Assembly: GCA_041398745.1 (NCBI GenBank)
Contig: JAWKUB010000010.1
Span: forward strand, 222,165 to 286,164
Origin: JACKHO01 sp041398745
GTDB lineage: Bacteria > Planctomycetota > Planctomycetia > Planctomycetales > Planctomycetaceae
Length of the DNA: 64,000 bases
Direction: 5' to 3'
Below, one piece after another: positions 54,989 through 63,892 of this stretch. A program made the translations under genes and the position numbers. Numbering within the stretch: position 1 is the first letter of the stretch; each line of letters starts with the position of its first letter. The notes beneath the pieces are model-generated. The model was not told the DNA's origin. It searched no databases and worked only from the letters and a program-made list of their open reading frames with translations.

Positions 54989-56230
54989 ATGCAAGACCCC
55001 GCCGAAGACGACCAGGCTGAATCGTCGGAACCGCTCGACCTCGATCCCGAATGGGAGTCCGAGCCGGTTCGGATATCGTTCGTCGAAGAGGGCGAGGTCG
55101 TCGCGACCACTACCGAACAGCCGGAGTCAGCGCGGAAGAAAGCTCAACGCTGGCTCGATAGCCTGGGGAACTACCCGGGCTGCGGACTGCTGGAATCGTT
55201 TGGCTGGGTATTTGCATTTTTCGTCCTGCAGATTGTTTTTTCGATTCCCATCTTCCTTGTGCTCGCTTCGCAGGAAGTCAGTTTCAAGAACGGTCCGCCG
55301 CCCCCTAAGGTGATGGACCAGGCATTACAAGCGGTGCTTGCCGATCACACGGCACTCATTGTCGGTGTTCCGCTGGGGCTCACTTGGCTGGTGTTGATTC
55401 CCGCGGGATGGTATCGCCAAGGTCCAAAGACGGGACTCAAACTGAACTTTGCTGCTCCATCCATTGCGCAGTTTCTGCTGGCGCTGACTATTGTCATGCC
55501 ATTGGGATTTGTGGCCGACGCGCTCTTTGTTCACAGCGAGTGGTTGTTTGAGCAATTGATCCCTGAAGGCCTAGCTCAACTTCAACAGGGAACCGACGTG
55601 CGGGGCCCGCTCGAACAACTCAAGGGTTATCCGCTCATTGCCGTGCTGTTTCTCATCGCCGTCATGCCTGCCGTTGGCGAAGAGTTTCTGTTTCGCGGTA
55701 TCATCGGGCGAGGATTGATTAATCGCTTTGGTCTGTGGTTTGGTGTAACCGTCGCCTCCCTGATGTTTGCTGCCGTGCATCTTTATCCACCGCACGTCAT
55801 GGCAATTCTGCCTGTCGGGTTCGTCATCCACCTCGTATATTTGAATACGCGTAGTTACTGGATGCCCATGCTGTTCCACTTCACCAACAACGCTCTGGCC
55901 GTCATCTACTTGAAGTATGGACCGGAAGGAGACTCGGTTCAGCAAAACCCTCTTTGGGTGGCGTTCGCGGGCGGCGCCTACGTCATTGCGGCGCTGTTTG
56001 TTCTCTACAGCATTCGTACCCGCTATCGCCTGCCCTCAGATGGACCCGAATCCACCGAAAGCGGTGCAGATTCACCGCGACCACAATTCGTACCCGTCAT
56101 GGGCGCAGAAGCTCCTCCGCCTGCACTAGGTATCGAACGTGTTCACGCCGCAGGCACTTGGCCAATCATTGTCGCCGCGGGAGCTGGTGCAGTGCTTCTG
56201 GCAGAAGCAGCGCTGTTGGTATGGGGCTGA
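54989..56230 (+). CDS. CPBP-family intramembrane metalloprotease (Abi/CAAX-like)
   Basis: 413 aa. An acidic N-terminal stretch (about 1-65) precedes a polytopic region with about seven hydrophobic segments. The protease motifs are AVGEEFLFRGIIGRGL (EE...R), FAAVHLYPP (HxxxH-like position) and the C-terminal LFHFTNNALAVIY. Such proteins are related to Rce1 and to some bacteriocin-immunity proteins; in bacteria most have no known substrate. A proline-rich tail of about 60 residues and a last membrane helix follow. Close spacing suggests transcription with the oligoendopeptidase gene. Confidence 0.88.
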   Translation: MQDPAEDDQAESSEPLDLDPEWESEPVRISFVEEGEVVATTTEQPESARKKAQRWLDSLGNYPGCGLLESFGWVFAFFVLQIVFSIPIFLVLASQEVSFKNGPPPPKVMDQALQAVLADHTALIVGVPLGLTWLVLIPAGWYRQGPKTGLKLNFAAPSIAQFLLALTIVMPLGFVADALFVHSEWLFEQLIPEGLAQLQQGTDVRGPLEQLKGYPLIAVLFLIAVMPAVGEEFLFRGIIGRGLINRFGLWFGVTVASLMFAAVHLYPPHVMAILPVGFVIHLVYLNTRSYWMPMLFHFTNNALAVIYLKYGPEGDSVQQNPLWVAFAGGAYVIAALFVLYSIRTRYRLPSDGPESTESGADSPRPQFVPVMGAEAPPPALGIERVHAAGTWPIIVAAGAGAVLLAEAALLVWG

Positions 56231-56266
56231 TTCAAACCCGCTAAATCGTCTGCCCGTGAAAATCTG

Positions 56267-56333
56267 GTGGCAGAGTCATTCCTGCTTGCGGAAAGTCCCG
56301 GTGGCACAGACATTCCTGTCTGTGGAATCGGAA
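56267..56333. repeat. Family 1 repeat, two adjoining copies
   Basis: A diverged core GGTGGCAGAGTCATTCCTGC (56267) is followed 14 bases later by a good core GGTGGCACAGACATTCCTGT and CTGTGGAATC (56300-56330). It lies between converging genes. Confidence 0.7.
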
Positions 56334-56368
56334 TTCGGCAGGGCCACTTAGCCAGCCCCCTACCAAAA

Positions 56369-56617
56369 CTACCCGCCGACGTTTTGCAGGTAAATCCGTT
56401 CGATGTCAGCGGCATCGACAGTAATGGTCCGGGTGAACCCGGTGTGCGCCCGTTCGTACTCGATGTTCGACGCCAGTTGAGGCTCCGCGTGAACAGCTTT
56501 GGCAATGACCGCCTTCTCGTCCGGGCCAAGCTGTTCGGCGACATCGGGCGCCCACAGAGTAATGGCCTCGACGACCAGAGAATCAACGCGTGCGTCGTAT
56601 TTTTTGTATGCAGCCAT
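56369..56617 (-). CDS. Small conserved-looking protein of unknown function
   Basis: 82 aa from ATG 56617 (the frame is open to 56671). Charged, soluble, no signal or membrane helix; begins AAYKKYDARVDSLVVEAI and ends ERIYLQNVGG. I do not recognise it. It follows panD by about 60 bases on the same strand. Coding status is supported by a balanced composition and its position, not by a known family. Confidence 0.6.
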   Translation of the reverse strand: MAAYKKYDARVDSLVVEAITLWAPDVAEQLGPDEKAVIAKAVHAEPQLASNIEYERAHTGFTRTITVDAADIERIYLQNVGG

Positions 56618-56677
56618 GATGTCGATGGGTAATTCAGTATGCCGGAATTGGAATGTGCGACAGGGGCACATGTTACG

Positions 56678-57049
56678 TCAACGAATCTCGCCCTGAAACT
56701 GTTCAATGATGACATTCTTCTCATCAAGAATAGCAACCTCAGGACGGTGGTTCGATGCCTCTGAGGGTTCCATGAAGGCAAATGCCAGCACAATAATCCG
56801 GTCGCCCGGTTGGGCCATGCGGGCCAGGGCGCCATTCATTTGAATGGTGCCGCTGCCAGCTTCGCCTTCAATGACGTAAGTCTCGCCCCGCAAACCGTTT
56901 TCGCAATTGGCAATGAGTACCTGTTCAAACGGCAACAGTCCCACAGCGTCCATCAAATCGCGTGCGATGGTAATACTGCCATGATATTCCAGTTCCGTCT
57001 GCGTCACAGCAGCCATGTGGAGCTTGGATTTCAAGAGGCGAATGTGCAT
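56678..57049 (-). CDS. panD: Aspartate 1-decarboxylase proenzyme
   Basis: 123 aa. Makes beta-alanine for pantothenate and coenzyme A. The self-processing site is YHGSITI, where cleavage between G24 and S25 creates the pyruvoyl cofactor on S25. Other markers: LLKSKLHMAAVT at the N terminus, GLRGETYVIEG with the catalytic tyrosine, and NGALARMAQPGDRIIVLAFA. Length is normal. The small unknown gene follows it; the rest of the pantothenate pathway is not in this window. Confidence 0.95.
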   Translation of the reverse strand: MHIRLLKSKLHMAAVTQTELEYHGSITIARDLMDAVGLLPFEQVLIANCENGLRGETYVIEGEAGSGTIQMNGALARMAQPGDRIIVLAFAFMEPSEASNHRPEVAILDEKNVIIEQFQGEIR

Positions 57050-57248
57050 GAAAAATACCTGACTTTCAATTGCGGCGGGGTCCTACTTCACCGCGCGGGG
57101 ACGGAGTCTATCAGAGGAGAATGAGTGTAGCCAACGTGTTGGGAAGGTGTGTCTTCGGCTCCGCACTTTCCGCGTCTGGGCAGTTGCCGAACGTCTCTCT
57201 ACAATTTCGGGAACATTCGGGGAATACTTCACGCAGGAGTGCATAACA

Positions 57249-58532
57249 ATGCGAATCGCTTTGGTCACGGCTGGTGGTGCCGGGATGTTCTGCGGTTCGT
57301 GTATGCAGGACAACACGCTGGCCCGGTCGCTCATCGCTCAGGGTGCCGACGTCACACTCATTCCGACTTACACGCCTATTCGTGTCGATGAAGAGAACGC
57401 GAGCCTCAACCGTGTGTTCTTCGGCGGGCTCAATGTGTACCTCAACAGCCGCTACAAGGCGTGGCGTTATGTACCACGTTTCATGCAACGCATGGTCGAC
57501 CATCCTGCCGTCATTCGCTGGGCGACGAGCATGGCGGTCAGCAATGATGCGAAAGAACTGGGTGATATTACTCTTTCCATGTTGACCGGAGCGCATGGAC
57601 CACATCGCCAAGCGGGAAAGGAACTGGCGACGTACATTGCAAAAGAACTTCAGCCCGATGTCGTTATCTTCAGCAACGCGCTCATCTCGGGTGTTGTCGA
57701 ACAACTTAGGGAACAGTTTGACGGCGTGCTGCTCTGCACATTGCAGGGGGATGATATTTTTCTCGATGGACTCTCCGACGACGTCCGACACAATGCCATT
57801 GACCTCATCGCTCAAAACTCAGTTGGCTTTGACGGATTCCTCACCCATTCCAGGTTTTATCAAGACTATATCTCCAGCTATCTGAAACTCCCGATTGAGA
57901 AGTTTCGCGTGCTCCCGCTGGGAATTGATTTGACAGGTCACACCGGTGAACCGAAGACGCCGGTGGAAAACGAATTCACCGTCGGCTACTTCGCTCGCAT
58001 CGCACCGGAGAAGGGTCTGCACCATTTGGTGGAAGCGTTCGTTGATTTGCGAAAGCGCGTACCGCATGCCAATTTGAGAATTGGCGGCTACTTACCGCCA
58101 CAACATCAGGATTACTTGAACCACATCACTGAGACATTGCGAGGAATTGGGATTGAGGATGCCTACATCGGTAGCCCACCCGACCATGACGGCAAGGTGG
58201 AGTTTCTGAAGTCGATTGACGTATTGAGCGTCCCCACTGACTTCCTCGAACCCAAAGGGATTTACGTCCTGGAGGCATTGGCTAATGGAGTCCCGGTTGT
58301 GCAGCCTGCACATGGGGCGTTTCCGGAGTTGCTGGAATCGACCGCCGGAGGAAGGCTCTTTACTCCGCGTGATCCAAAGCATTTATCGAGGACCCTGGAA
58401 GAACTTGCTGAGCATTCCGTACGATGGGAACATGCCCGGCGTGGCTGGCAGGCGGTTCGCGAGCGACACTCGGCAGACGCTGCGGCCACTGCAGCAATGC
58501 AAATCATCGAGAACTTCACGAAGCGAGTGTGA
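57249..58532 (+). CDS. Family 4 glycosyltransferase
   Basis: 427 aa from ATG 57249 with ribosome site CAGGAG about 10 bases before; the frame is open to 57147 but the extension is not family-like. GT-B fold retaining enzyme. Seen: the N-terminal TAGGAGMFCGSCMQDNTLAR loop, VLPLGID before the C-terminal domain, GYFARIAPEKGLHHLVEAF for the donor domain, and EPKGIYVLEALANGVPVVQP with the catalytic acidic pair region. Donor and acceptor unknown. The GGAGMFCGSC start is shared by a distinct group of bacterial GT4s. Its stop is two bases before the next gene's start, so they are one transcript. Confidence 0.9.
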   Translation: MRIALVTAGGAGMFCGSCMQDNTLARSLIAQGADVTLIPTYTPIRVDEENASLNRVFFGGLNVYLNSRYKAWRYVPRFMQRMVDHPAVIRWATSMAVSNDAKELGDITLSMLTGAHGPHRQAGKELATYIAKELQPDVVIFSNALISGVVEQLREQFDGVLLCTLQGDDIFLDGLSDDVRHNAIDLIAQNSVGFDGFLTHSRFYQDYISSYLKLPIEKFRVLPLGIDLTGHTGEPKTPVENEFTVGYFARIAPEKGLHHLVEAFVDLRKRVPHANLRIGGYLPPQHQDYLNHITETLRGIGIEDAYIGSPPDHDGKVEFLKSIDVLSVPTDFLEPKGIYVLEALANGVPVVQPAHGAFPELLESTAGGRLFTPRDPKHLSRTLEELAEHSVRWEHARRGWQAVRERHSADAAATAAMQIIENFTKRV

Positions 58533-58534
58533 AC

Positions 58535-59083
58535 ATGATCATTATTCCACTGTTCATCGGCGGACGCATATTTAAGGCCAGTGGCGAAGCGTCGACGGAG
58601 GTTGACGTCAAATGTGAAGAGTGCGGTTTTCGATACTACTACGAAGCGACGCGTTCAGTCGAGGTGTATGTCCGCGGCTCGGCAGACTCACGGGAAGGAC
58701 AAAAGCGGGCCCAGAAACAAATCGACGAGAAACTCGACACACTACTGAAGAATGCCGTCGACATTGTTCCCTGTCCTAAGTGCGGTCACTACCAGAAGAA
58801 CATGGTGCCGCTGGTTCGTTGGACATATTACCGTTTTCTCGTGTGGATTGCGGTCGGTTGTCTGATTGCTGCTGCCGCGTCCTATCTTGGCGCGATCCTC
58901 ACAATGGACCATGCCCAACATGAGCCGATGCCGACGTGGTCGAAGTATGCCTTCATCATATTTCCCACCGTCGGAGTTCTCGCGTTCGGAGCATGGTGGG
59001 GATTAACGAGCATGGCTGATCCCAACAAAGAGGACAAGAAGGCTCGAATCAAACTTGGCCGCAAGAATGCACAAAAACGTTAG
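58535..59083 (+). CDS. Zinc-ribbon membrane protein, first of a tandem pair
   Basis: 182 aa from ATG 58535. Opens with a short hydrophobic stretch (IIIPLFIGGRIFK), then C-x2-C in VKCEECGFRYYYEATRS and a second pair in VPCPKCGHYQKNM, a split zinc ribbon with a charged coiled segment between. Two hydrophobic helices follow (residues about 107-127 and 143-160), and a basic tail ending KLGRKNAQKR. The stretch MADPNKEDKKARIKLG matches the partner protein's tail. Function unknown. It directly follows the GT4 gene. Confidence 0.82.
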   Translation: MIIIPLFIGGRIFKASGEASTEVDVKCEECGFRYYYEATRSVEVYVRGSADSREGQKRAQKQIDEKLDTLLKNAVDIVPCPKCGHYQKNMVPLVRWTYYRFLVWIAVGCLIAAAASYLGAILTMDHAQHEPMPTWSKYAFIIFPTVGVLAFGAWWGLTSMADPNKEDKKARIKLGRKNAQKR

Positions 59084-59137
59084 TTTCGCGGTTCAGTTGT
59101 CGCGACTCGCAGATCTTGAACCAATGCGGAGGCCAGC

Positions 59138-59695
59138 ATGATTCCCCTGTTTCTACTTGGCGAGGTTCACACGGAATACCGCCAGTCCGCCGTTGAAATT
59201 GATGTGGAATGCGAGGCGTGCGGTCATCGGTATTGGTACGAAGCGGAGCGTTCTGCCGAGTCGCAAGGTTTCAGCCCGTTATATCTCGATGGAGCAGGAG
59301 CACGCCGCCGCGCTCGAGAGGATGTCGAACGGAAGCTCAAACGTGCTTTTCAAAATGCAGTGGAGGTAGTTCCCTGTCCCGAGTGTGGGCACTATCAAGC
59401 AGAAATGCTGCCGTTTGTCAGGAAGACGTACTACTGGTTCTTTGTTCCCGTGGCAGTCGTCTGCTTTCTCGCTGCGGGCGTTGTCTTCGTGGCTGGTGTT
59501 GTGTCAGATGAGCATGCACTCAGCGGGGAGATACCAGCCTGGTCAACCGTTCCGGCGGCCACACTTCCACTGCTGGGACTGCTCTTACTGGGTACCCGCT
59601 GGGGATTAACGTTGGCCTCCGATCCCAATGCCGAACCACGCGAAGCCCGCATTGAACTGGGCAAAAAACGTGCGAACAAACGCAAACACCGGTAA
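59138..59695 (+). CDS. Zinc-ribbon membrane protein, second of a tandem pair
   Basis: 185 aa paralogue of the previous gene with the same order: IPLFLLGEVHTEYRQS, VECEACGHRYWYEAERS, VPCPECGHYQAEM, two membrane helices, and a tail SDPNAEPREARIELGKK. The pair are probably an old tandem duplication, as the cysteines, RYWYEA/RYYYEA block and basic tail are kept while the linker and helices have diverged. They may form a heteromer. No known function; the shared 5' neighbour is a glycosyltransferase. Confidence 0.82.
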   Translation: MIPLFLLGEVHTEYRQSAVEIDVECEACGHRYWYEAERSAESQGFSPLYLDGAGARRRAREDVERKLKRAFQNAVEVVPCPECGHYQAEMLPFVRKTYYWFFVPVAVVCFLAAGVVFVAGVVSDEHALSGEIPAWSTVPAATLPLLGLLLLGTRWGLTLASDPNAEPREARIELGKKRANKRKHR

Positions 59696-59732
59696 CTTGA
59701 ATTGCTCCCTGACGACTGCTTCAAGCGGGAAT

Positions 59733-60839
59733 TCAAAATCGCTGTACTCGCCCATGCAGGTAAACGTCGTCCCCGACGAGTTGCATCTCCAGTCCGTCGA
59801 GTGACGCGATGTCAGGAACTTTCTCTCGTCCGGTACCACCGACGGGGCTCAGTGCTTCGGCCCCACCAATGATTTTCGGCGCCACGAACACGTGAACTTC
59901 GTCTATGAGGTCACGGTCCCACAGACTCCCCAACACGCTGCCACCACCCTCGACGAGGACGTTGGTCATTTGCCGGGTACCGAGTTCTTTTAGGACTTGT
60001 TCGATGTCGACATGTCCATGTGCATTATTACTGACGCGCACAACCGCCACACCTGCGTCTTCCAGTTGCTGAACTCGCTGATGTTCGGCAGTGTCCGAGA
60101 CAAACAACAGCACGGGAGCGTCGCTGCTCGTCTTCACCATTTGTGAGGTGAGCGGCAATCGAGCGTGAGAGTCGAGGACCACACGAGTCGCTGTGCGGAC
60201 TCCGGGGGGACGCGCAGTGAGAAGGGGATCATCGTGCAGGACTGTGCCAATGCCGACCAGCACGGCATCCATGCGGCCACGCAGCTGGTGACCGACCAGG
60301 CGGGCATCGGGTCCGGTAATCCATTGTGAGTGCCGGGTTCGTGTGGCAATTCTTCCATCCAGCGACATCGCCCATTTGCCATGTACAAAGGGGCGACCAG
60401 CTGTCATCAGCATGCGGAAGGGAGCAATCAGGGCCGATGCTTCCGCTTCGAGTACGCCACTCGTTACGTCCATTCCCAGTGACCGAAGGTAATCTGCACC
60501 GGAGTCCCGCTGATGCTTCGCCGGGTCGAGGCAGCCAATGACCACGTGAGAAACGCCTGCGGCCTCAACGGCAGAAGTGCAGGGGGGCGTCTTTCCGTGA
60601 TGATGGCACGGTTCGAGCGTGACATAGAGTGTGCCGCCATTGGCCCGCGATCCGGCAGTTGCCAGGGCGTTCACCTCGGCATGCGGCCCGCCAAATTCTT
60701 CGTGCCAGCCTTCTCCGCAGCAAATGCCGTCTCGATCCAGTACCACCGCCCCGACCATGGGGTTCGGTTCAACGTAGCCTTCTCCCTGCTTCGCCAGTTC
60801 AATGGCGCGTTGCATCCAATAGGCGTCAGTTTCGGCCAT
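59733..60839 (-). CDS. ribD: Bifunctional riboflavin deaminase/reductase
   Basis: 368 aa. The N-terminal domain deaminates the pyrimidine intermediate: HAEVNALATAG and EPCHHHGKTPPCTSAV are the zinc-binding HAE and PCxxxxxxxxC parts. The C-terminal reductase domain begins at about residue 145 (FVHGKWAMSLDGRIATRT) and contains VLVEGGGSVLGSLWDR and IGGAEALSPVGGTG. Both halves complete. It starts five bases after the epmB stop and so is the second gene of that transcript. I saw no FMN riboswitch in front of it. Confidence 0.95.
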   Translation of the reverse strand: MAETDAYWMQRAIELAKQGEGYVEPNPMVGAVVLDRDGICCGEGWHEEFGGPHAEVNALATAGSRANGGTLYVTLEPCHHHGKTPPCTSAVEAAGVSHVVIGCLDPAKHQRDSGADYLRSLGMDVTSGVLEAEASALIAPFRMLMTAGRPFVHGKWAMSLDGRIATRTRHSQWITGPDARLVGHQLRGRMDAVLVGIGTVLHDDPLLTARPPGVRTATRVVLDSHARLPLTSQMVKTSSDAPVLLFVSDTAEHQRVQQLEDAGVAVVRVSNNAHGHVDIEQVLKELGTRQMTNVLVEGGGSVLGSLWDRDLIDEVHVFVAPKIIGGAEALSPVGGTGREKVPDIASLDGLEMQLVGDDVYLHGRVQRF

Positions 60840-60844
60840 AGTGT

Positions 60845-61900
60845 TTAGTCTCCCGGCATCAGGGGGCGTTTGGAGGAATCGCCTGCGATTTCGGCGACGT
60901 AACGCGGCACGAGATAACCCGGAAGCCGTCGCTGCATTTCACTGATCAGTTTGCGCCCCTGCTCAACATCCACTTCGAAATGCGAGGCTCCTTGAACGCG
61001 ATCGAGCTGATGCAAATAGTACGGAACCACTCCCAGTTCGACACTCCGCTTGGAAAGTTCCGCCAGCGCTTCGTAGCTGTCGTTCACACCCTTGAGCAGT
61101 ACCGCCTGGTTCAAGACCGGACCAACCTGTCGAGTAAGTGTTTGGAGGGCTGCGGCACAGTCGTGGACCAGTTCGTTCGCGTGGTTGGCATGCACGACCA
61201 CGACCGGCGCCAGTCGCGTGCCCGTCAGCGTCTTCACCAGCTCGGACGTCACGCGGTTCGGCAGCACAATGGGCAGCCGTGTATGAATGCGTAGACGCCT
61301 AACGTGCGGGATGTTTGAAATCGCCTCCACCAATTCGCCGAGTTGGGAATCGGGCAGCAGCAGTGGATCACCACCGCTCAGAATGATTTCCTCAAGCGTG
61401 GAATCCGAGGCAATTTGATCGAGCGCCGGTTGCCATTGTTCCAGCCCCTTCGGTTCTTCGGAGTAGGCATAATGGCGCCGGAAGCAGTACCGGCAGTGGA
61501 CGGCACATGCGCCGGTCGCAATCAACAGGGCTCGTCCCTCGTACTTTTGAAGAAGTCCCGGAGCTTTCCGAGCGGCGACGTCGCCGACGGGGTCGCTCAG
61601 AAACCCATTGGCATCAACAAGTTCCGCGCTCAGAGGGAGGACCTGTCGCAGCAGGGGATCGCCAAAATCCCCCTTCTGCATGCGGTTCAAATAGCTCTCC
61701 GGAACCAGCACAGGAAATGGTGATTCCGCGACGTTTGCCGCCAACTCATGCCCGCTGAGATTCAGCCGATTGAGCAGTTCGTCCGCCGAGCGCACCGCCT
61801 CCGCCAACGATCGTTTCCAGCCGTTCGATCGCTGCGATTCTGTCATCAGCAGGCTTGGGGACTCACTCAAATCACAACTTTCCAAATCCACTTGCATCAC
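60845..61900 (-). CDS. epmB: EF-P beta-lysylation protein, lysine 2,3-aminomutase-type radical SAM enzyme
   Basis: 351 aa (an ATG at 61897 is also usable). Radical SAM enzyme that turns alpha-lysine into (R)-beta-lysine for attachment to elongation factor P. The iron-sulfur motif is ACAVHCRYCFRRHYAY (CxxxCxxC), with EIILSGGDPLLLPD and RLRIHTRLPIVLPNRV for SAM and PLP binding, and a C-terminal LHQLDRVQGASHFEV block. Shorter than catabolic KamA, as expected for EpmB. Its gene diverges from efp, its substrate. The attaching ligase EpmA is not in the window. Confidence 0.92.
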   Translation of the reverse strand: MMQVDLESCDLSESPSLLMTESQRSNGWKRSLAEAVRSADELLNRLNLSGHELAANVAESPFPVLVPESYLNRMQKGDFGDPLLRQVLPLSAELVDANGFLSDPVGDVAARKAPGLLQKYEGRALLIATGACAVHCRYCFRRHYAYSEEPKGLEQWQPALDQIASDSTLEEIILSGGDPLLLPDSQLGELVEAISNIPHVRRLRIHTRLPIVLPNRVTSELVKTLTGTRLAPVVVVHANHANELVHDCAAALQTLTRQVGPVLNQAVLLKGVNDSYEALAELSKRSVELGVVPYYLHQLDRVQGASHFEVDVEQGRKLISEMQRRLPGYLVPRYVAEIAGDSSKRPLMPGD

Positions 61901-62206
61901 AGCAATTCGAGACGTGAATTCGTCGTCAAATGCGGGTTCTGGGGGACATTTCCCCTTTGCTCGTCTTCTGTTATGCTTCCCACCACTCCACTGATAAACG
62001 GCCTTCGAACTCTCCGAGTGCGTTGGACATGTGGTTCAGTTGAGACCATGAAATCACAAGAAATTCCCCTTAACAGTCGAGTCATCTGTACTGGACGGCA
62101 CTTGCGTCAACAAGCAACGGAGTGCAGTTTCGCTAAACAGGTGCAGATTGTCAGTGTCCCTCACGGGGTGGACACTGAGATTAGTATCCGTTGGAGAAAA
62201 AGACCA
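61901..62206. other. Divergent promoter region of epmB and efp
   Basis: 306 bases between divergent starts. The efp frame remains open through much of it, but codons there are not family-like. It should hold two promoters; I do not mark them because no -35/-10 pair stands out. Confidence 0.5.
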
Positions 62207-62773
62207 ATGCCCCAAATCAATGCCGGCGATTTTCGCAAGGGAATCAAGGTAATCCATGAAGGCCAGCCTTACGAAATGACTGAAATGAATTTCGTAAAGC
62301 CAGGCAAAGGACAGGCTCTGTACAAGACCCGTATTCGCAACCTGCTGACGGGAACGAGTCTCGACATTACGTTCCGTAGCGGCGACAGCCTCGAAGCTGC
62401 CGACATGCGAAACGCCGACGGTCTGTATTCATACTTCGACGGCACCAACTACATTTTCATGGACAACGAAAGCTTTGAGCAGGTTGAACTTGCCAAAGAC
62501 GTTTGCGGCGAGCAAATGGCCTTCGTGAAAGAAGGTGCTGAGTGCGGTCTGCTTTACTGGAATGATCAGCTCATTTCGATTACCCCGCCGAAGCACGTGG
62601 TTCTCGAAGTGACCTACACCGAGCCCGGCGTACGCGGCAACACGGCGACCAACGTCACGAAGCCCGCCACCGTGGAAACGGGTGGTGTCGTGCAGGTCCC
62701 TTCGTTTATCGAAGTCGGTGAGAAAATCCGGATTTCTGCCGAAGATGGTGCCTACTTGGGCCGCGCTCAGTAA
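62207..62773 (+). CDS. efp: Elongation factor P
   Basis: 188 aa from ATG 62207; the ribosome site GGAG (62193-62196) is 10 bases upstream. Relieves ribosome stalling at proline stretches. The modified lysine lies in KPGKGQA at position 34, the exact position beta-lysylated in E. coli EF-P; it supports use of the EpmB pathway rather than the arginine-type modification. The OB domains are complete, ending VGEKIRISAEDGAYLGRA. A perfect hairpin terminator follows. Confidence 0.97.
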   Translation: MPQINAGDFRKGIKVIHEGQPYEMTEMNFVKPGKGQALYKTRIRNLLTGTSLDITFRSGDSLEAADMRNADGLYSYFDGTNYIFMDNESFEQVELAKDVCGEQMAFVKEGAECGLLYWNDQLISITPPKHVVLEVTYTEPGVRGNTATNVTKPATVETGGVVQVPSFIEVGEKIRISAEDGAYLGRAQ

Positions 62774-62797
62774 TTCGCTGCACTGCGACGGATTGTG

Positions 62798-62829
62798 AAA
62801 ATGATGCAGCGGGTTCGCTGCATCATTTT
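62798..62829 (+). terminator. Rho-independent terminator after efp
   Basis: AAAATGATGCAGC (62798-62810) and GCTGCATCATTTT (62817-62829) form a perfect 13-bp stem with loop GGGTTC, 24 bases after the efp stop. The A-run and T-run make it able to work in both directions. Confidence 0.9.
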
Positions 62830-62882
62830 CCGTTAGGCGGGCCAACAATGACTCATTGTGGAATCTAAACGAGGATTGTCCT

Positions 62883-63869
62883 GTGGCTTCACCTGTTGTG
62901 ACCTGTATTGCGCTGAATTCCGACGAAGGTCCCCATCTGGCAATCTTTGAGGAAAATGGCTTCGAAGTCGCCCCGTGTGATCGCAGCGTCGACTTCTTCA
63001 ATGAAGACAACCTCATCAACGCGCTCAAAGGATGCCACGCCGTCATTGCGGGATCGGAACCGTACACCGAACGTGTCCTGTCGAGTCTGCCTGATTTACG
63101 CATCATCACTCGTTCCGGCGTGGGGTTTGATGCCGTCAACCTCGCCGCAGCCGACGCGAATGGCGTTGTGGTTACGACGACTCCGGGTGTGAATCATCAC
63201 GCCGTGGCGGAACACACCATTGCCATGCTCATGGCAGTCGGTCGTGGATTCCCCGACCAGGACCAGCGCGTCCGCGATGGACGCTGGCAGCGCATTGCGT
63301 ATCCCCGAATCATGGGAACCACGCTGGGACTCATTGGTCTGGGTCGAATTGGACAGGCGGTCGCGACCCGAGCCGTTGGTCTGGGGATGCAGGTTCTCGT
63401 TACGGAGCCGTATCCCGACATGGATTTCGTCGAGAACTGGAACATTGAACTGGTTGACCTCGACGAACTTTTGACTGAGTCGGACTACGTCTCCATCCAC
63501 AGCCCGCTACTGGCGGAGACACGCGGCATGATGAACGCCGAAGCCTTCCGCAAAATGAAGAAGAGTTCCGTGTTCATTAACACAGCCCGCGGCGGACTCG
63601 TGAACGAGCCCGATCTCATCGCCGCGTTGGAATCTGGTGAAATTCGCGCGGCTGCTCTCGACGTCTTCGAGAAAGAGCCGCTGCCGGTTGAAAGTCCTCT
63701 CACCAAAATGAGCAACGTCCTGCTGGCCGGACACGTCGCCGGACTCGACATCGAAAGCCACCGCGACACGTTAACAATGGCCGCAGAAACCATCGTCGCC
63801 CTCCGCAACGGCGAATGGCCCGCCCACTGCATTCAGAATTTCAAAAACTCAAAGTGGTGTTGGGAATAA
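62883..63869 (+). CDS. D-2-hydroxyacid dehydrogenase, phosphoglycerate dehydrogenase-like
   Basis: 328 aa from GTG 62883, chosen because GAGG (62871-62874) lies 8 bases before it; a TTG at 62856 is an alternative. NAD-dependent enzyme likely to oxidise 3-phosphoglycerate or a related 2-hydroxyacid. Seen: the nucleotide fold GLIGLGRIGQAVATRA, the catalytic arginine in NTARGGLVNE, the glutamate/histidine region LAGHVAGLD, and RSGVGFDAVN for the substrate loop. It is the short type without an ACT regulatory domain, so specificity for phosphoglycerate is not certain. Confidence 0.9.
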   Translation: MASPVVTCIALNSDEGPHLAIFEENGFEVAPCDRSVDFFNEDNLINALKGCHAVIAGSEPYTERVLSSLPDLRIITRSGVGFDAVNLAAADANGVVVTTTPGVNHHAVAEHTIAMLMAVGRGFPDQDQRVRDGRWQRIAYPRIMGTTLGLIGLGRIGQAVATRAVGLGMQVLVTEPYPDMDFVENWNIELVDLDELLTESDYVSIHSPLLAETRGMMNAEAFRKMKKSSVFINTARGGLVNEPDLIAALESGEIRAAALDVFEKEPLPVESPLTKMSNVLLAGHVAGLDIESHRDTLTMAAETIVALRNGEWPAHCIQNFKNSKWCWE

Positions 63870-63892
63870 CTTTCCAAACACCATTCTGTGCC

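Noticed and set aside
54989..56230. CPBP protease as a bacteriocin-immunity gene
   Set aside because: No bacteriocin or export gene nearby, and most CPBP proteins are not immunity factors.
60840..60845. FMN riboswitch before ribD
   Set aside because: Only five bases separate ribD from epmB; there is no room for one.
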